NCBI RefSeq assembly: GCF_050587365.1
Contig: NZ_JBOBFV010000001.1
Span: forward strand, 1,439,434 to 1,503,433
Direction of reading: 5' to 3'
Length of the DNA: 64,000 nucleotides
From: Plantibacter auratus
GTDB lineage: Bacteria; Actinomycetota; Actinomycetes; Actinomycetales; Microbacteriaceae
The notes under the pieces were generated by a model that worked only from the letters and a program-made list of their open reading frames with translations, searched no databases and was not told the DNA's origin. Each line of letters begins with the position of its first letter. Positions within the stretch are counted from its first letter, which is position 1. The translations under genes and the position numbers were made by a program. Of the stretch, positions 1 through 6,817 are shown in pieces.

Positions 1-282
1 CAACAGCTCGCGGGTCGCCGGAATCAGGTTGAGGTAGCTGTCGCCCACGCCGGCGCCACGGCGACGGTAGGCAGTGAAGCGCTGGCAGGGAGGGCTCGCG
101 TGGATCACGTCGAACTCGTGCCCGTGCTCGAGCAGATAGGCCAACGCATCACCCTGGTGGAACTCGAACGGGTAGCGCGGCTGCGGGTCGATGTCGACGC
201 CAACAACGTCGAAGCCGGCCCTGTGATAGCCAGAGCCGGCTCCTCCTGCACCCGAGAACAAGTCGAGTAGTCGTGGTCTCAT
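1..282 (-). CDS. Phage DNA (cytosine-5) methyltransferase, N-terminal part
   Basis: The gene starts at ATG 282 and runs off the left edge of the window, so only the first 94 codons are visible. They carry the SAM-binding motif I (DLFSGAGG, residues 7-14), an acidic motif II-like stretch (GVDIDPQP) and the catalytic motif IV (PPCQ, about residue 64), in the order expected of C5 cytosine methyltransferases. Phages use such enzymes to protect their DNA from host restriction. The start overlaps the stop of the RusA gene by ATGA, so the two are probably translated together. The target recognition region is outside the window, so specificity is unknown. Confidence 0.9.
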   Translation of the reverse strand, partial: MRPRLLDLFSGAGGAGSGYHRAGFDVVGVDIDPQPRYPFEFHQGDALAYLLEHGHEFDVIHASPPCQRFTAYRRRGAGVGDSYLNLIPATRELL

Positions 283-644
283 GCGAGCTCCTTGATGGTG
301 AGGTTGAAGTGGGGCACGTCGTCTCGTTTGCGGACGTGGCGGATGGTGGGCATGATCTTGACCATGTAGGCGGGGGTGTCGTCTGGCACTACTTCGGCGT
401 CCACGATCCCGTCGCAGATCGCTTTCAACGTGGGCACGACGTTGTCCGTATCTCGCCGGTGGTTCGTGTTGACGACCCACTCCAACGACACCTCGATACG
501 GTCCATGTCCGGCACCTTCCGAACGAGCACCTTCGTCAGACCCCGCACTTCACGGGTGATCTTGGCCTTGTGCGCCCAGTGGAGGCGTTGGTTCGAGGTG
601 AGTGGTGGTGACGTCCACGGGATGCGGAACGTGAACTCACGCAT
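279..644 (-). CDS. RusA-family Holliday junction resolvase
   Basis: A 121-residue protein, the normal RusA length. RusA enzymes are dimeric endonucleases that cut four-way DNA junctions formed during phage recombination and replication. The catalytic signature is present: D65-T-D67-N followed by K74 and a D88-D89 pair, matching the aspartates and lysine needed for metal-dependent cleavage in E. coli RusA. I chose ATG 644 over an in-frame TTG 12 bases upstream because GGACAGG lies just before it. It overlaps the stop of the annealing-protein gene by 8 bases and the methyltransferase start by 4. Its place next to the RecE-like exonuclease fits a phage recombination module. Confidence 0.88.
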   Translation of the reverse strand: MREFTFRIPWTSPPLTSNQRLHWAHKAKITREVRGLTKVLVRKVPDMDRIEVSLEWVVNTNHRRDTDNVVPTLKAICDGIVDAEVVPDDTPAYMVKIMPTIRHVRKRDDVPHFNLTIKELA

Positions 645-1416
645 CCTGTCCGCCAACCGTCACTGCCTGCTCGGGGAAGAACTCGCTGGCTGGGATGCCG
701 TCCTGGGTGATGGATGAGTACGCCTTCGTGAGCTCTGCGATGTCTCGCGGCCCCCACTGCCCGACCGGTTTGCCGAGCTTGTCGGTGAGTTGCTTCTCGG
801 TGACCTTCAGGCTGGCGAACACGTCGAGTGCGTCGGTGCGCCGCTGCTCGATCGGTTTCCCGTCGCCGCGTTCGATGGTCTGCTTGAGGATCGTTTCGGC
901 GTCTGCGAGGAACCATCCGGGGAGGATGGAGAACACGCACTCGCGGACTGCGCGGGCGGCTACGTTCTGGTTGTTGAGGTAGATGTCGTTCAGGTCCGTG
1001 AGCGCTTTGCGGCCGGCCTTCGTGGACTTGGCGTGAGGGACGATGAACGAGCGAGTGGAGCGGACGTTGGTCTCCACATCCCACGCCCATGCCTGCATTT
1101 CGGATTCCCCGCGGGCGTCGTCACGGTTGAGCTCACGAACCCCGTAGTCGACGTTCCCGAAGATGCGGGACAGTTCACGTGCGATGTGCACGGACAGCCC
1201 TGAGCCACGGTTGGGGACTGAGTAGAAGGCCCGGTTGGCGATGGCGAGCCGTCCGCAGAGTTCGCGCATCTGGTCGACGGCACGGTTAGTGTCGCGGGGG
1301 AACTGTCTTGCAACCCCGACCGCTGCGGCGACTTCCGCGATCGCTCGGGACTGTTCGACCATGGCACCTTGTGATGCTGGTGCGGCGAGGTTGTTGGGGA
1401 GGGCGATCTCGTTCAT
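637..1416 (-). CDS. Probable single-strand annealing partner of the RecE-like exonuclease
   Basis: A 259-residue protein starting MNEIALPNNLA, with no signal peptide or membrane segment. Similar proteins (with blocks such as REL-R-FGN--YGV-EL and DIYLNNQNVAARAVRE) sit next to RecE-type exonucleases in actinobacterial phages, and I remember them annotated as RecT-like or hypothetical. By that context it should coat and anneal the 3' single strands made by the exonuclease encoded just upstream; its ATG overlaps that gene's stop by ATGA (1413-1416). No decisive motif can be read by eye, so the annealing role is inferred from position. Confidence 0.6.
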   Translation of the reverse strand: MNEIALPNNLAAPASQGAMVEQSRAIAEVAAAVGVARQFPRDTNRAVDQMRELCGRLAIANRAFYSVPNRGSGLSVHIARELSRIFGNVDYGVRELNRDDARGESEMQAWAWDVETNVRSTRSFIVPHAKSTKAGRKALTDLNDIYLNNQNVAARAVRECVFSILPGWFLADAETILKQTIERGDGKPIEQRRTDALDVFASLKVTEKQLTDKLGKPVGQWGPRDIAELTKAYSSITQDGIPASEFFPEQAVTVGGQDA

Positions 1417-2309
1417 GACGGGTATCTCTCTTCGTGCTGGTAGACGGCCCAAACGGGTGGGCTGAGGAGGTTGACCTCTTCGGGGAATCCCGGCCAGACG
1501 CCGGACTCGGTGCATTGCGCGAACGTCTCGAGCGCTCGTTGGACCTTCGTCTTCCCCATTTCGCGGAACACGATGTCGAGCTGATGGACATTCACGAGGT
1601 GTGGTGCGTCGACCTCGACAACCACGAAGACGAACGGAATCTCAGCGCCGACCGCGGACTGCAAGACGCGGTCGTAAAACGTGTCCTGCACGTCGTAGCC
1701 GAGATTCAGGACGGTCTTCGTGAACTCCTCAGCGGAGGCAGACTTCGCGGTGGTCTTCAGATCCCAAGCGATCGGCTGTGGGCCGTCGAGGTCAGGGAGG
1801 AAGTCATACCTGCAGCGGGCTTGTACGCCTGTATGAGCGTCTGTGGCGAACACTGACGCCTCCTGCATGCCCGGCTGCTCTGCGAGCTTCCTGGCGATGG
1901 AGTGCGCGAGGACTGCTTCGGCCATTGCGTCGACTTCTCGCATCTGTGCCGGCGCGAGTGGCGTCAACCCGAGGCCCCGTTGTTCTTCAGCCCATTCGAC
2001 GGTGGCGGCTTTCGTTGACACGTTCCCGGATGGGGTGAGGTGTTCGTCCGGGTAGGCGATTGCACCAGCCCCGGTTCCGAGGACTTTCGTGTGGACGGCG
2101 GTACCAAGGTCGAATGCTGCACGTCCTGCCCGTGGGTGGGTGCGTTCGTACTGGAACTTGGCTGGGGATTCGAGGAGCCGTCTGGCGCCGGTCGAGGAGA
2201 GCGCAGAGTGTGCGTGGTAGTCGGCTTCGGGCATGTCGTGGACGATCCCGTTGCGTTTTCCCATTGCTGCCCGGATGGTGGCGGGGTCCGACTGCAAACG
2301 CTCAGACAT
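1413..2309 (-). CDS. RecE-like PD-(D/E)XK exonuclease (DUF3799 type)
   Basis: A 298-residue nuclease. The N-terminal block Y-AHSALSSTGARRLLESPAKF and the phrase DLGTAVHTKVLG are typical of the RecE/exodeoxyribonuclease VIII family. The PD-(D/E)XK core is visible as RYDFLPD followed about 14 residues later by AWDLKTT (D-x-K). It should degrade the 5' strand of double-stranded ends to give 3' tails for annealing. I chose ATG 2309 (MSERLQS), which overlaps the stop of the 58-residue upstream gene by 8 bases, rather than a start further upstream inside that gene. It forms a recombination cassette with the annealing protein and RusA. Confidence 0.85.
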   Translation of the reverse strand: MSERLQSDPATIRAAMGKRNGIVHDMPEADYHAHSALSSTGARRLLESPAKFQYERTHPRAGRAAFDLGTAVHTKVLGTGAGAIAYPDEHLTPSGNVSTKAATVEWAEEQRGLGLTPLAPAQMREVDAMAEAVLAHSIARKLAEQPGMQEASVFATDAHTGVQARCRYDFLPDLDGPQPIAWDLKTTAKSASAEEFTKTVLNLGYDVQDTFYDRVLQSAVGAEIPFVFVVVEVDAPHLVNVHQLDIVFREMGKTKVQRALETFAQCTESGVWPGFPEEVNLLSPPVWAVYQHEERYPS

Positions 2310-2478
2310 CAGCGCGTTCCTCCTCCTCCGCGACAATGCGGGCGGCGAGTTTGATCATGGTGTCCGTCGCGCCCCCTGCCGTGACCTTGGATGGCGCGTG
2401 TGCCATGCGCAGCGGGATGTGGGTGCCGGGCCATTCGGCGCGGAGGCGTGACTCGACCCGCTCGGAGAGGTTGCTCAT
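2302..2478 (-). CDS. Small phage protein, 58 residues
   Basis: Starts MSNLSERVES and ends in an acidic EEEERADV tail. No recognised domain. Its ATG overlaps the stop of the membrane-protein gene upstream (2475-2478), and its stop overlaps the start of the exonuclease, so it is held in the same translationally coupled chain. Position directly before the exonuclease hints at a recombination or replication accessory role, but nothing in the sequence proves it. Confidence 0.7.
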   Translation of the reverse strand: MSNLSERVESRLRAEWPGTHIPLRMAHAPSKVTAGGATDTMIKLAARIVAEEEERADV

Positions 2479-2642
2479 GAGTGGTTCTTCCGTTTCTGGG
2501 AGGTGATGATGAGGTGGCCGGTCAGTAGGAATGCGACCGCGATGCCGTAGTTCAGGGGTGCCGGGACGACCAACGCGAGGATGATCGCGAGGACCCCGGC
2601 GGCGAGGAGGGCGAGGACCGTGCCGCCCGTGAGCGTGGTCAC
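2475..2642 (-). CDS. Small phage membrane protein, 55 residues
   Basis: Starts at GTG 2642, overlapping the upstream stop as GTGA. Two hydrophobic stretches (about residues 8-26 and 32-46) are followed by a basic C-terminal tail, QKRKNHS. It should be a two-pass inner-membrane protein. It lies beside a second two-pass small protein, so the pair may act together. No family was recognised. Confidence 0.7.
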   Translation of the reverse strand: MTTLTGGTVLALLAAGVLAIILALVVPAPLNYGIAVAFLLTGHLIITSQKRKNHS

Positions 2643-2836
2643 GAGAGGAGTCCTACCCGCGTGTCGAACCACCAGCCGAAGACGATGACAACACAGCAGA
2701 GAATCAGCGTGAGGATGAGCCACCCGAGGCCGAACGCGAAGCTGTTCAGACGGTCAGCTACCCGGACGCCGATCGGGAGCGAGATGCAGCAGATGCCGAT
2801 GACGGTGAGCATCACGAGGACGAAGACGACGTTCAT
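2639..2836 (-). CDS. Small phage membrane protein, 65 residues
   Basis: Starts MNVVFVLVM. The first hydrophobic segment covers about residues 2-24 and the second about 34-55, with a short RVADRLNS link. The segments hold two adjacent cysteine pairs (CC). ATGA overlap with the upstream zinc-motif gene and GTGA overlap with the next membrane gene place it inside the early operon. Function unknown. Confidence 0.72.
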   Translation of the reverse strand: MNVVFVLVMLTVIGICCISLPIGVRVADRLNSFAFGLGWLILTLILCCVVIVFGWWFDTRVGLLS

Positions 2837-3009
2837 GACTCGTCCTCCGTGCGCACGTCCTCGGAGCACCCAGGGCACTTCCACGCGTACACACCCAGGG
2901 TCGGGTCGTAGTCCGTGTCCACACGACCCGACCAACCACACCCGTCCTCCTCGTCGTGGAACATCCACATGAGACGAGCGGTCACGTGCTGACCTGATGA
3001 TCTGACCAT
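2833..3009 (-). CDS. Small phage protein with zinc-ribbon-like cysteines, 58 residues
   Basis: ATG 3009 shares its last base pattern with the upstream stop (TGATG). The protein has DGCGW near residue 23 and WKCPGC near residue 43, a CxxC-type arrangement that may bind zinc, and an acidic C-terminus. An in-frame GTG at 2985 is an alternative start. Such short one-knuckle proteins are common in actinophage early regions and have no assigned role. Confidence 0.65.
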   Translation of the reverse strand: MVRSSGQHVTARLMWMFHDEEDGCGWSGRVDTDYDPTLGVYAWKCPGCSEDVRTEDES

Positions 3010-3347
3010 CAGGCACCCCCGAGGATCGCGTCAGCGAGAGCGAGCTCGTCCGAGATCGGGATGCCAGACCCGCGCGGCATGTGCACCCTCCGGTACTTGG
3101 CAGTCCGCAGGATCGCGAGCTGGGCGTCGATCGTCCGATGCAGGGTGATGATCGAGTCGACTAACGCCCGTTTCGGCTGCTCATCGTCGTCGAACTTGAC
3201 CGCGTACTCCCGGCACTCGGGGACGAAAATCCCCACCAGGTCACGGCTGAACGGCGCGTTCGTGTCGATTTCCCACGTGCCCGGCGTCACCGCCTTGACG
3301 GCTTCGAGCTTGGTGATCGCGGCTTCGAGCCGCTCCAACGCGTTCAC
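3009..3347 (-). CDS. Phage protein of unknown function, 112 residues
   Basis: Starts at GTG 3347 with an amphipathic helix (NALERLEAAITKLEAVKA), then a TPGTWEID segment and a helix LVDSIITLHRTIDAQLAILRTA. The TPG-W pattern near the N-terminus is seen in a group of small actinophage proteins with no known role. GTGA overlap with the upstream gene and TGATG overlap with the downstream gene. Predicted soluble and helical. Confidence 0.7.
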   Translation of the reverse strand: MNALERLEAAITKLEAVKAVTPGTWEIDTNAPFSRDLVGIFVPECREYAVKFDDDEQPKRALVDSIITLHRTIDAQLAILRTAKYRRVHMPRGSGIPISDELALADAILGGA

Positions 3348-3586
3348 TTCGCACCCCCGGTGTACACGTACAGGCCCTCGTTCGGCTCACCCGGCAGGTA
3401 CGTCTCCAACGCCACGATGTGCCGACGCTCCTCGATCAGCAGGTCCACCGCAGCACGACGATCCCGTATCGCCTCCTCAGCGGTCGCCTGGCTGCCCTTC
3501 GCGGACCACACCGCCACCAGGGCCACAGACACGGCGACGAGGAGCATGACCGACAGGGCGACAATCGCCACGATCTGCGGGGTCAT
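3344..3586 (-). CDS. Phage membrane-anchored coiled-coil protein, 80 residues
   Basis: One N-terminal membrane segment (about residues 7-28, IVAIVALSVMLLVAVSVALVAV) is followed by a charged helix AEEAIRDRRAAVDLLIEERR and a short tail. This is a single-pass protein with its helix probably in the cytoplasm. ATGA and GTGA overlaps bind it to both neighbours. The shape resembles spanin or accessory proteins, but the early-region location argues against a lysis role. Function unknown. Confidence 0.7.
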   Translation of the reverse strand: MTPQIVAIVALSVMLLVAVSVALVAVWSAKGSQATAEEAIRDRRAAVDLLIEERRHIVALETYLPGEPNEGLYVYTGGAK

Positions 3587-3663
3587 CGTGCACCGCCGTT
3601 CGCGGCATGCGCAGACGCCGGCACCGGGGCAGGGAACTCGCGCGGCTCTTCGTTCTCGTTCAT
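3583..3663 (-). CDS. Very short phage peptide, 26 residues
   Basis: Starts MNENEEPREF and is rich in Pro and Ala. Evidence for coding is only the junctions: its ATG overlaps the upstream stop as TGATG, and its stop overlaps the next start as ATGA. It may serve mainly to couple translation between its neighbours. Confidence 0.5.
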   Translation of the reverse strand: MNENEEPREFPAPVPASAHAANGGAR

Positions 3664-3815
3664 CAGTCGATCTCCAGTGCGTAGTAGTTGTCCAGATCCA
3701 TCTGCCGCATTAGGCCCATCAGGACTCTGTCGCGACCACGCTCGGTCAATTGGCTCGTGTCGATCACTTCCACGACCTCATCGGTCTTGAAGCTCTTCAC
3801 GTGGATTTCACTCAT
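3663..3815 (-). CDS. Small phage protein, 50 residues
   Basis: Starts MSEIHVKSFK and ends DLDNYYALEID. Charged, soluble, no recognised motif. ATGA overlap with the upstream gene at 3812-3815 and TGATG overlap downstream. A TGACCGAGCGTGG-coded TERGRDRVLM helix is the only clear secondary structure. Function unknown. Confidence 0.6.
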   Translation of the reverse strand: MSEIHVKSFKTDEVVEVIDTSQLTERGRDRVLMGLMRQMDLDNYYALEID

Positions 3816-3982
3816 TGCTGTCTCCGTTGTTCTCGTTGTGCCTCGAACCGGTCGAGGGCTTCCAATTCGTGTTCACGGCGAACCACCGCAGCCATGTGCA
3901 GGTCGGTGGGCGTGGTTGTTGGTGTGTCGTCGGGTGGGAGCAGATGACCCACGTCATGCCAGATGGGCTCGCGGGCGGTCAC
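3812..3982 (-). CDS. Small phage protein, 56 residues
   Basis: I chose GTG 3982, which overlaps the upstream stop as GTGA and gives MTAREPIWHDVG. The second half is a highly charged helix (EHELEALDRFEAQREQRRQQ). Short threonine-proline linker in the middle (DDTPTTTPTD). No recognised family. Confidence 0.6.
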   Translation of the reverse strand: MTAREPIWHDVGHLLPPDDTPTTTPTDLHMAAVVRREHELEALDRFEAQREQRRQQ

Positions 3983-4170
3983 GACTGGGCCTCGCGCGGG
4001 GCCGTGTTGTGCGGCCACCCGTATTGGCGGCGGTCGCGTTCTCCCTCGCACCAGCACCCGTCACATGAGTGCGGGCCAGACGGGTGGTGGTAGCCGTGCG
4101 GACACTGCCGCACGTTGTCTGGCTCCTTCACCTGTGCGAGGAGCCGAGCCAGATAGTTCTTGCGAGCCAT
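3979..4170 (-). CDS. Small phage protein with cysteine/histidine cluster, 63 residues
   Basis: Preceded by a good ribosome binding site (AAAGGAG, 7 bases before ATG 4170). It begins with a basic helix (MARKNYLARLLAQVK) and then has CPHGYHHP, SGPHSCDGCWC, a likely zinc knuckle. It starts a new translational unit, since the upstream gene ends 91 bases away. Possible nucleic-acid-binding accessory protein, by the cysteine pattern only. Confidence 0.65.
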   Translation of the reverse strand: MARKNYLARLLAQVKEPDNVRQCPHGYHHPSGPHSCDGCWCEGERDRRQYGWPHNTAPREAQS

Positions 4171-4261
4171 GACGTCTCCTTTCTCTGTGTTTGTTGTGTC
4201 AGCGCCCCCGGCAGTGCTCGAAACTGCTCGGATCCCAGAAACGACTCGGGGGCGGTGGGTG

Positions 4262-4384
4262 CTACGTGTAACGAAGGCGACCAATGAAAGTCAGATGCGC
4301 CGTGTGAAATGAAGCGTCCTGGCATCGGCCTGAGCACTTACGGGTGGACATCTTCACGAATAGCCGCCGGAATACGTTCTTCAT
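4262..4384 (-). CDS. Basic phage peptide, 40 residues
   Basis: Has a clear ribosome binding site (GAGAGGAAA before ATG 4384). Strongly basic: MKNVFRRLFVKMSTRKCSGR, with one CSGRC cysteine pair. It lies alone between two gene chains. Coding is supported by the binding site and the lack of overlapping frames; function unknown. Confidence 0.5.
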   Translation of the reverse strand: MKNVFRRLFVKMSTRKCSGRCQDASFHTAHLTFIGRLRYT

Positions 4385-4776
4385 GTGTGTTTCCTCTCTC
4401 TGTTGGTGAGTGCCAGCCGGGGACTCGAACACCCGGTGTATGCCGTCCTGGCTGACTGGCCCGTTCCTGCACACGTTCGGATGCCTCTACATTCCGTGTG
4501 CGTGTAGCGGTCGCGTCCACCAGACGGTGATGAGGAAACGCGACCCCCGTAGCTACCAGCCGAAAACTTGTGTTGCACCGGCCCGCGAGCTGCTAGTCGC
4601 ATGTCCGGCAGACGGTTTACAGTTCCGTCCCCCACCGTTTGCTACGACGGCGGGTGCCCCTTCTCTTTTCATCGGGGCTTCACTGTGGAGTTATCAAGGT
4701 GCATCCGGGTACGCCGGATAGTGGTGAGGTGCCGATCTGCGAGCGCACACCCCACCTGAGGAGGGAAAGGACTAGG
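4385..4776. other. 392-base stretch without a convincing gene
   Basis: Lies between two overlapping gene chains of the early operon. Read on the minus strand it holds a short GCCCC/GGGGC hairpin (around 4661-4686) and a segment at 4411-4432 that looks like a tRNA T-arm (TTCGAGTCCC), but no full tRNA cloverleaf could be built. It may contain a promoter for the 4384 gene chain or a small RNA. No open frame here has a plausible start and binding site. Confidence 0.5.
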
Positions 4777-4860
4777 TCAGTAGTCCCGGAAGAACAGCCA
4801 GAGGACGAAACATCCGCCAGCAATCCACGCGATCATTACCAGCGCATCAGGCCAGCTCAC
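4777..4860 (-). CDS. Very short phage membrane peptide, 27 residues
   Basis: Starts at GTG 4860, overlapping the upstream stop as GTGA. The peptide SWPDALVMIAWIAGGCFVLW is mostly hydrophobic and ends FFRDY, so it is a one-pass membrane peptide. Support is the overlap and the clean membrane profile. Function unknown. Confidence 0.5.
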   Translation of the reverse strand: MSWPDALVMIAWIAGGCFVLWLFFRDY

Positions 4861-5015
4861 GACTTCCGCTCCGGCTTGGCTCGGGCCAGGTGATCGCCAG
4901 AAATGGGCCAAGGCATGTTGTGCCGGTCAAGGGTGAGCAACGCCTGGACCGAGAGCGAGTCAGCTACTGCGCGCCTCGTACGAATTACGGCGAGCTTGGC
5001 GTGGTACTCGCTCAT
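4857..5015 (-). CDS. Small phage protein, 52 residues
   Basis: ATG 5015 overlaps the upstream stop as ATGA, and the stop overlaps the next GTG start. The N-terminal half is a basic helix (KLAVIRTRRAVADSLSVQALL), the tail is charged. No recognised domain. Third gene after the antirepressor in the same chain. Confidence 0.58.
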   Translation of the reverse strand: MSEYHAKLAVIRTRRAVADSLSVQALLTLDRHNMPWPISGDHLARAKPERKS

Positions 5016-5116
5016 CCCGTCACCACGCAGACGACGACCACCAGGAACAGCAACGGCACGTACGTGATCAGGTACAACACCGTGTTATCCAACTGACGGG
5101 CACGACGCGGGGTCAT
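5012..5116 (-). CDS. Very short phage membrane protein, 34 residues
   Basis: Basic N-terminus (MTPRRARQLDN) and one strong hydrophobic helix (VLYLITYVPLLFLVVVVCVV). ATG 5116 overlaps the antirepressor stop as ATGA. Single-pass membrane peptide; function unknown. Confidence 0.58.
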   Translation of the reverse strand: MTPRRARQLDNTVLYLITYVPLLFLVVVVCVVTG

Positions 5117-5913
5117 GCGGACACCGCCTGCTGCTGGCCGAAACGCAACCGGATCGCCGGCATCGCAGCCGCGTGAACGTACAGCGTCTGCTTCACCTGA
5201 CCGTTGTGGTGACGGGGCGCGTTGTGCTGCGGCTTGAGAGAGAACTTGTCCGCGTGGTCAGCACGTGCACGCCACTCGAACTCTTCAACCTGCTTGCCCC
5301 TCGAAGCCGACCAACGCCGGCCGATGAGCACCCGGTACACCCAGTTCGCCACGAGAAGCTTCTGACGCAACTCCGGCTCCGACATCCCGCACTGCTGAGC
5401 GGCCACCCGGAACAGGATCACGTCGTCCGGCGAAACGAACTCATCCACGTACGCGACCTTCGGCGCGTCCTCAGCAACCTTCGCCTCGAGCTGCTTCACC
5501 CGGTTCGCCGTGATCTGCAGTGCGCGGGCCACGATCTCGTCATCCGAGATGGTGGCGGCGAGTTCCTGCTTGCGGGTCTGGATCGCGAAATACTGCTGGG
5601 CCGCGGCGATCTCAGGCTTCCGCGCGTCCGCGTTCTGGAAGAGGATGTAGCACCCGTAGCGGGTGAGCTGAACATCCTCGACCTCACGGCGGGCGCCGGA
5701 CCCGATCTGGACCATCTTGGCGGTGCCGACAAAATGGTCAGCGGCGTCGAGGCCGGACGAGTTCACGGACTCGATCGCTCGGTTGATGGCATCGGAGAAC
5801 TTGCGCCACTCGACGTAGCCAGCGAATGGCATGAGGTCACGAGCGGACCAGACCTCGCCATCGGTGAGCGTGACGACCTTCAACAGGTCGAGCTCGGCGC
5901 TGTAGTCGCTCAT
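5113..5913 (-). CDS. Phage antirepressor (DinD/BRO-type N-terminus, KilA-C C-terminus)
   Basis: A 266-residue protein in two parts. The N-terminal part has the WSARDLMPFAGY-EWRKFSDAI and ADARKPEIAAAQQYFA pattern of DinD/BRO-like antirepressors; after a coiled coil (about 130-150) comes a KilA-C-like part, YVDEFVSPDDVILFR...LRQKLLVANWVYR. Such proteins relieve phage repression or set the lysis-lysogeny choice. It is the third gene from the early promoter, after a Cro-like and an excisionase-like gene, with ATGA overlaps at both ends. That places it as an early regulator expressed when the repressor is removed. Confidence 0.85.
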   Translation of the reverse strand: MSDYSAELDLLKVVTLTDGEVWSARDLMPFAGYVEWRKFSDAINRAIESVNSSGLDAADHFVGTAKMVQIGSGARREVEDVQLTRYGCYILFQNADARKPEIAAAQQYFAIQTRKQELAATISDDEIVARALQITANRVKQLEAKVAEDAPKVAYVDEFVSPDDVILFRVAAQQCGMSEPELRQKLLVANWVYRVLIGRRWSASRGKQVEEFEWRARADHADKFSLKPQHNAPRHHNGQVKQTLYVHAAAMPAIRLRFGQQQAVSA

Positions 5914-6113
5914 GCTGCACGCTCAGGCTTCTCGTTGGGGAGCGACTGCAGCCATCTCCTGGCTTCCTCGACGGGGATCAGAGGCTTGCTGCCGAAGTAC
6001 GACGGCACCAGTTCTGAACGCTTGATCGCCTTCTGGATCGAATCGACGGACAGGTCCGTGGCCACGGCCAGGTTCTGCACGGAGTAGCTGAGCTTGTCGA
6101 GCTGCGCTTCCAT
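5910..6113 (-). CDS. Small helix-turn-helix protein, excisionase-like
   Basis: 67 residues. The segment VQNLAVATDLSVDSIQKAIKRSELVPSYFG followed by PLIPVEEARRWL is the MerR/Xis-type winged helix-turn-helix layout found in small phage excisionases and AlpA-like activators. ATG 6113 has AAGGAGG seven bases upstream; an adjacent in-frame GTG (6116) is the alternative. It sits between the Cro-like gene and the antirepressor. It could direct integrase toward excision or regulate transcription; the two roles cannot be told apart here. Confidence 0.65.
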   Translation of the reverse strand: MEAQLDKLSYSVQNLAVATDLSVDSIQKAIKRSELVPSYFGSKPLIPVEEARRWLQSLPNEKPERAA

Positions 6114-6334
6114 CACGCGGCCTCCTTCATGAATCGGGTTACGGGGATACGCAGAAAGCCGCCGACATGCACCAGTTCTTCGGGCTGGAATTCGACGCGC
6201 CCGTTGAGGCGGTCTTCCAGTTCGAGAGTGGTGATGTCGGCGGCTTGTGCGACGTTGTGGACGTCCGAGCCTGCCTCGCGGATTGCGAGGTTGACTCTTC
6301 TTGCGATGTCGGAGTTGATCCGGTTCCTGTCCAT
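6113..6334 (-). CDS. Cro-like XRE-family regulator
   Basis: 73 residues with a helix-turn-helix in VNLAIREAGSDVHNVAQAADITTLELEDRLNG, and a tail VHVGGFLRIPVTRFMKEAA. It is the first gene of the leftward early operon and faces the repressor gene across about 93 bases, the normal position of Cro. Its ATG lies only about 6-8 bases from the predicted -10 box, so the mRNA is probably leaderless. It would compete with the repressor at the palindrome 6353-6371. Confidence 0.7.
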   Translation of the reverse strand: MDRNRINSDIARRVNLAIREAGSDVHNVAQAADITTLELEDRLNGRVEFQPEELVHVGGFLRIPVTRFMKEAA

Positions 6335-6340
6335 ATCGAT

Positions 6341-6371
6341 AGGTTATGGCACGTTGACGACAGGTGTCAAC
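6341..6371 (-). promoter_or_regulatory. Early leftward promoter overlapping a palindromic operator
   Basis: Minus-strand -35 TTGACA (6365-6370) with TAACCT or ATAACC as the -10 (6341-6347), spacing 17-18. The -35 lies inside a 19-base palindrome, GTTGAC-N7-GTCAAC (6353-6371). The ATG of the first gene is at 6334, so the start of transcription is at or next to the ATG. The overlap means a dimer bound to the palindrome would block the polymerase. Confidence 0.65.
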
Positions 6372-6427
6372 CGTTAGAGCGGGTTTTCGTCCAGAATCGA
6401 CGGGAAATCTGCCGTAACGTATGGGGT

Positions 6428-6817
6428 ATGGCAGAGAACGTAAGCGCGGTCAGTCGCGCAATTTCCGACGAGCTCACAGGCGCGTACACGAAGCGACGCC
6501 TGACACAGGAAGCGATTGCTCGGGAGACGGACATGCCGTTGGTGACTGTGCAGAAGAAGCTCCGCGGTCGCGCACCGATCAGCGCCACAGACCTGGTGAT
6601 CCTTGCCCAGGCGATCGGCGTCGACCCTGCCAAGGTGCTCGCTGACGCGATGACCGAACTCGAACAGTCCGGCTTGGCGTCGGAGGGTGTCGCTAGCATC
6701 GCCGCACAACGACGCAAGAAGACGCCGGCAACGATGACCGACGACGAACTGGAGGGGGAACGCAATGCCGCGAACACCGACCCAGAGATGGGTGGAGACG
6801 AGCCTGACGCTCCCTAG
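6428..6817 (+). CDS. Phage repressor, XRE family (ImmR/CI-like)
   Basis: 129 residues. The N-terminal half has an XRE helix-turn-helix (RRLTQEAIARETDMPLVTVQKKLRGRAPISATDLVILAQAIG, about 25-65) with the usual five-helix spacing. The C-terminal half is low-complexity and acidic (DDELEGERNAANTDPEMGGDEPDAP), with no self-cleaving LexA-type domain. It is divergent from the Cro-like gene and overlaps the metalloprotease gene by 53 bases in another frame. By analogy with ICEBs1 ImmR/ImmA the protease would cut the repressor to end lysogeny. Confidence 0.82.
   Translation: MAENVSAVSRAISDELTGAYTKRRLTQEAIARETDMPLVTVQKKLRGRAPISATDLVILAQAIGVDPAKVLADAMTELEQSGLASEGVASIAAQRRKKTPATMTDDELEGERNAANTDPEMGGDEPDAP

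Noticed and set aside
4409..4500. tRNA-like sequence on the minus strand (TTCGAGTCCC with GCTGGCA)
   Set aside because: The T-stem has mismatches and no matching 5' acceptor strand or D-arm could be found in 90 bases upstream, so a tRNA gene is not supported.
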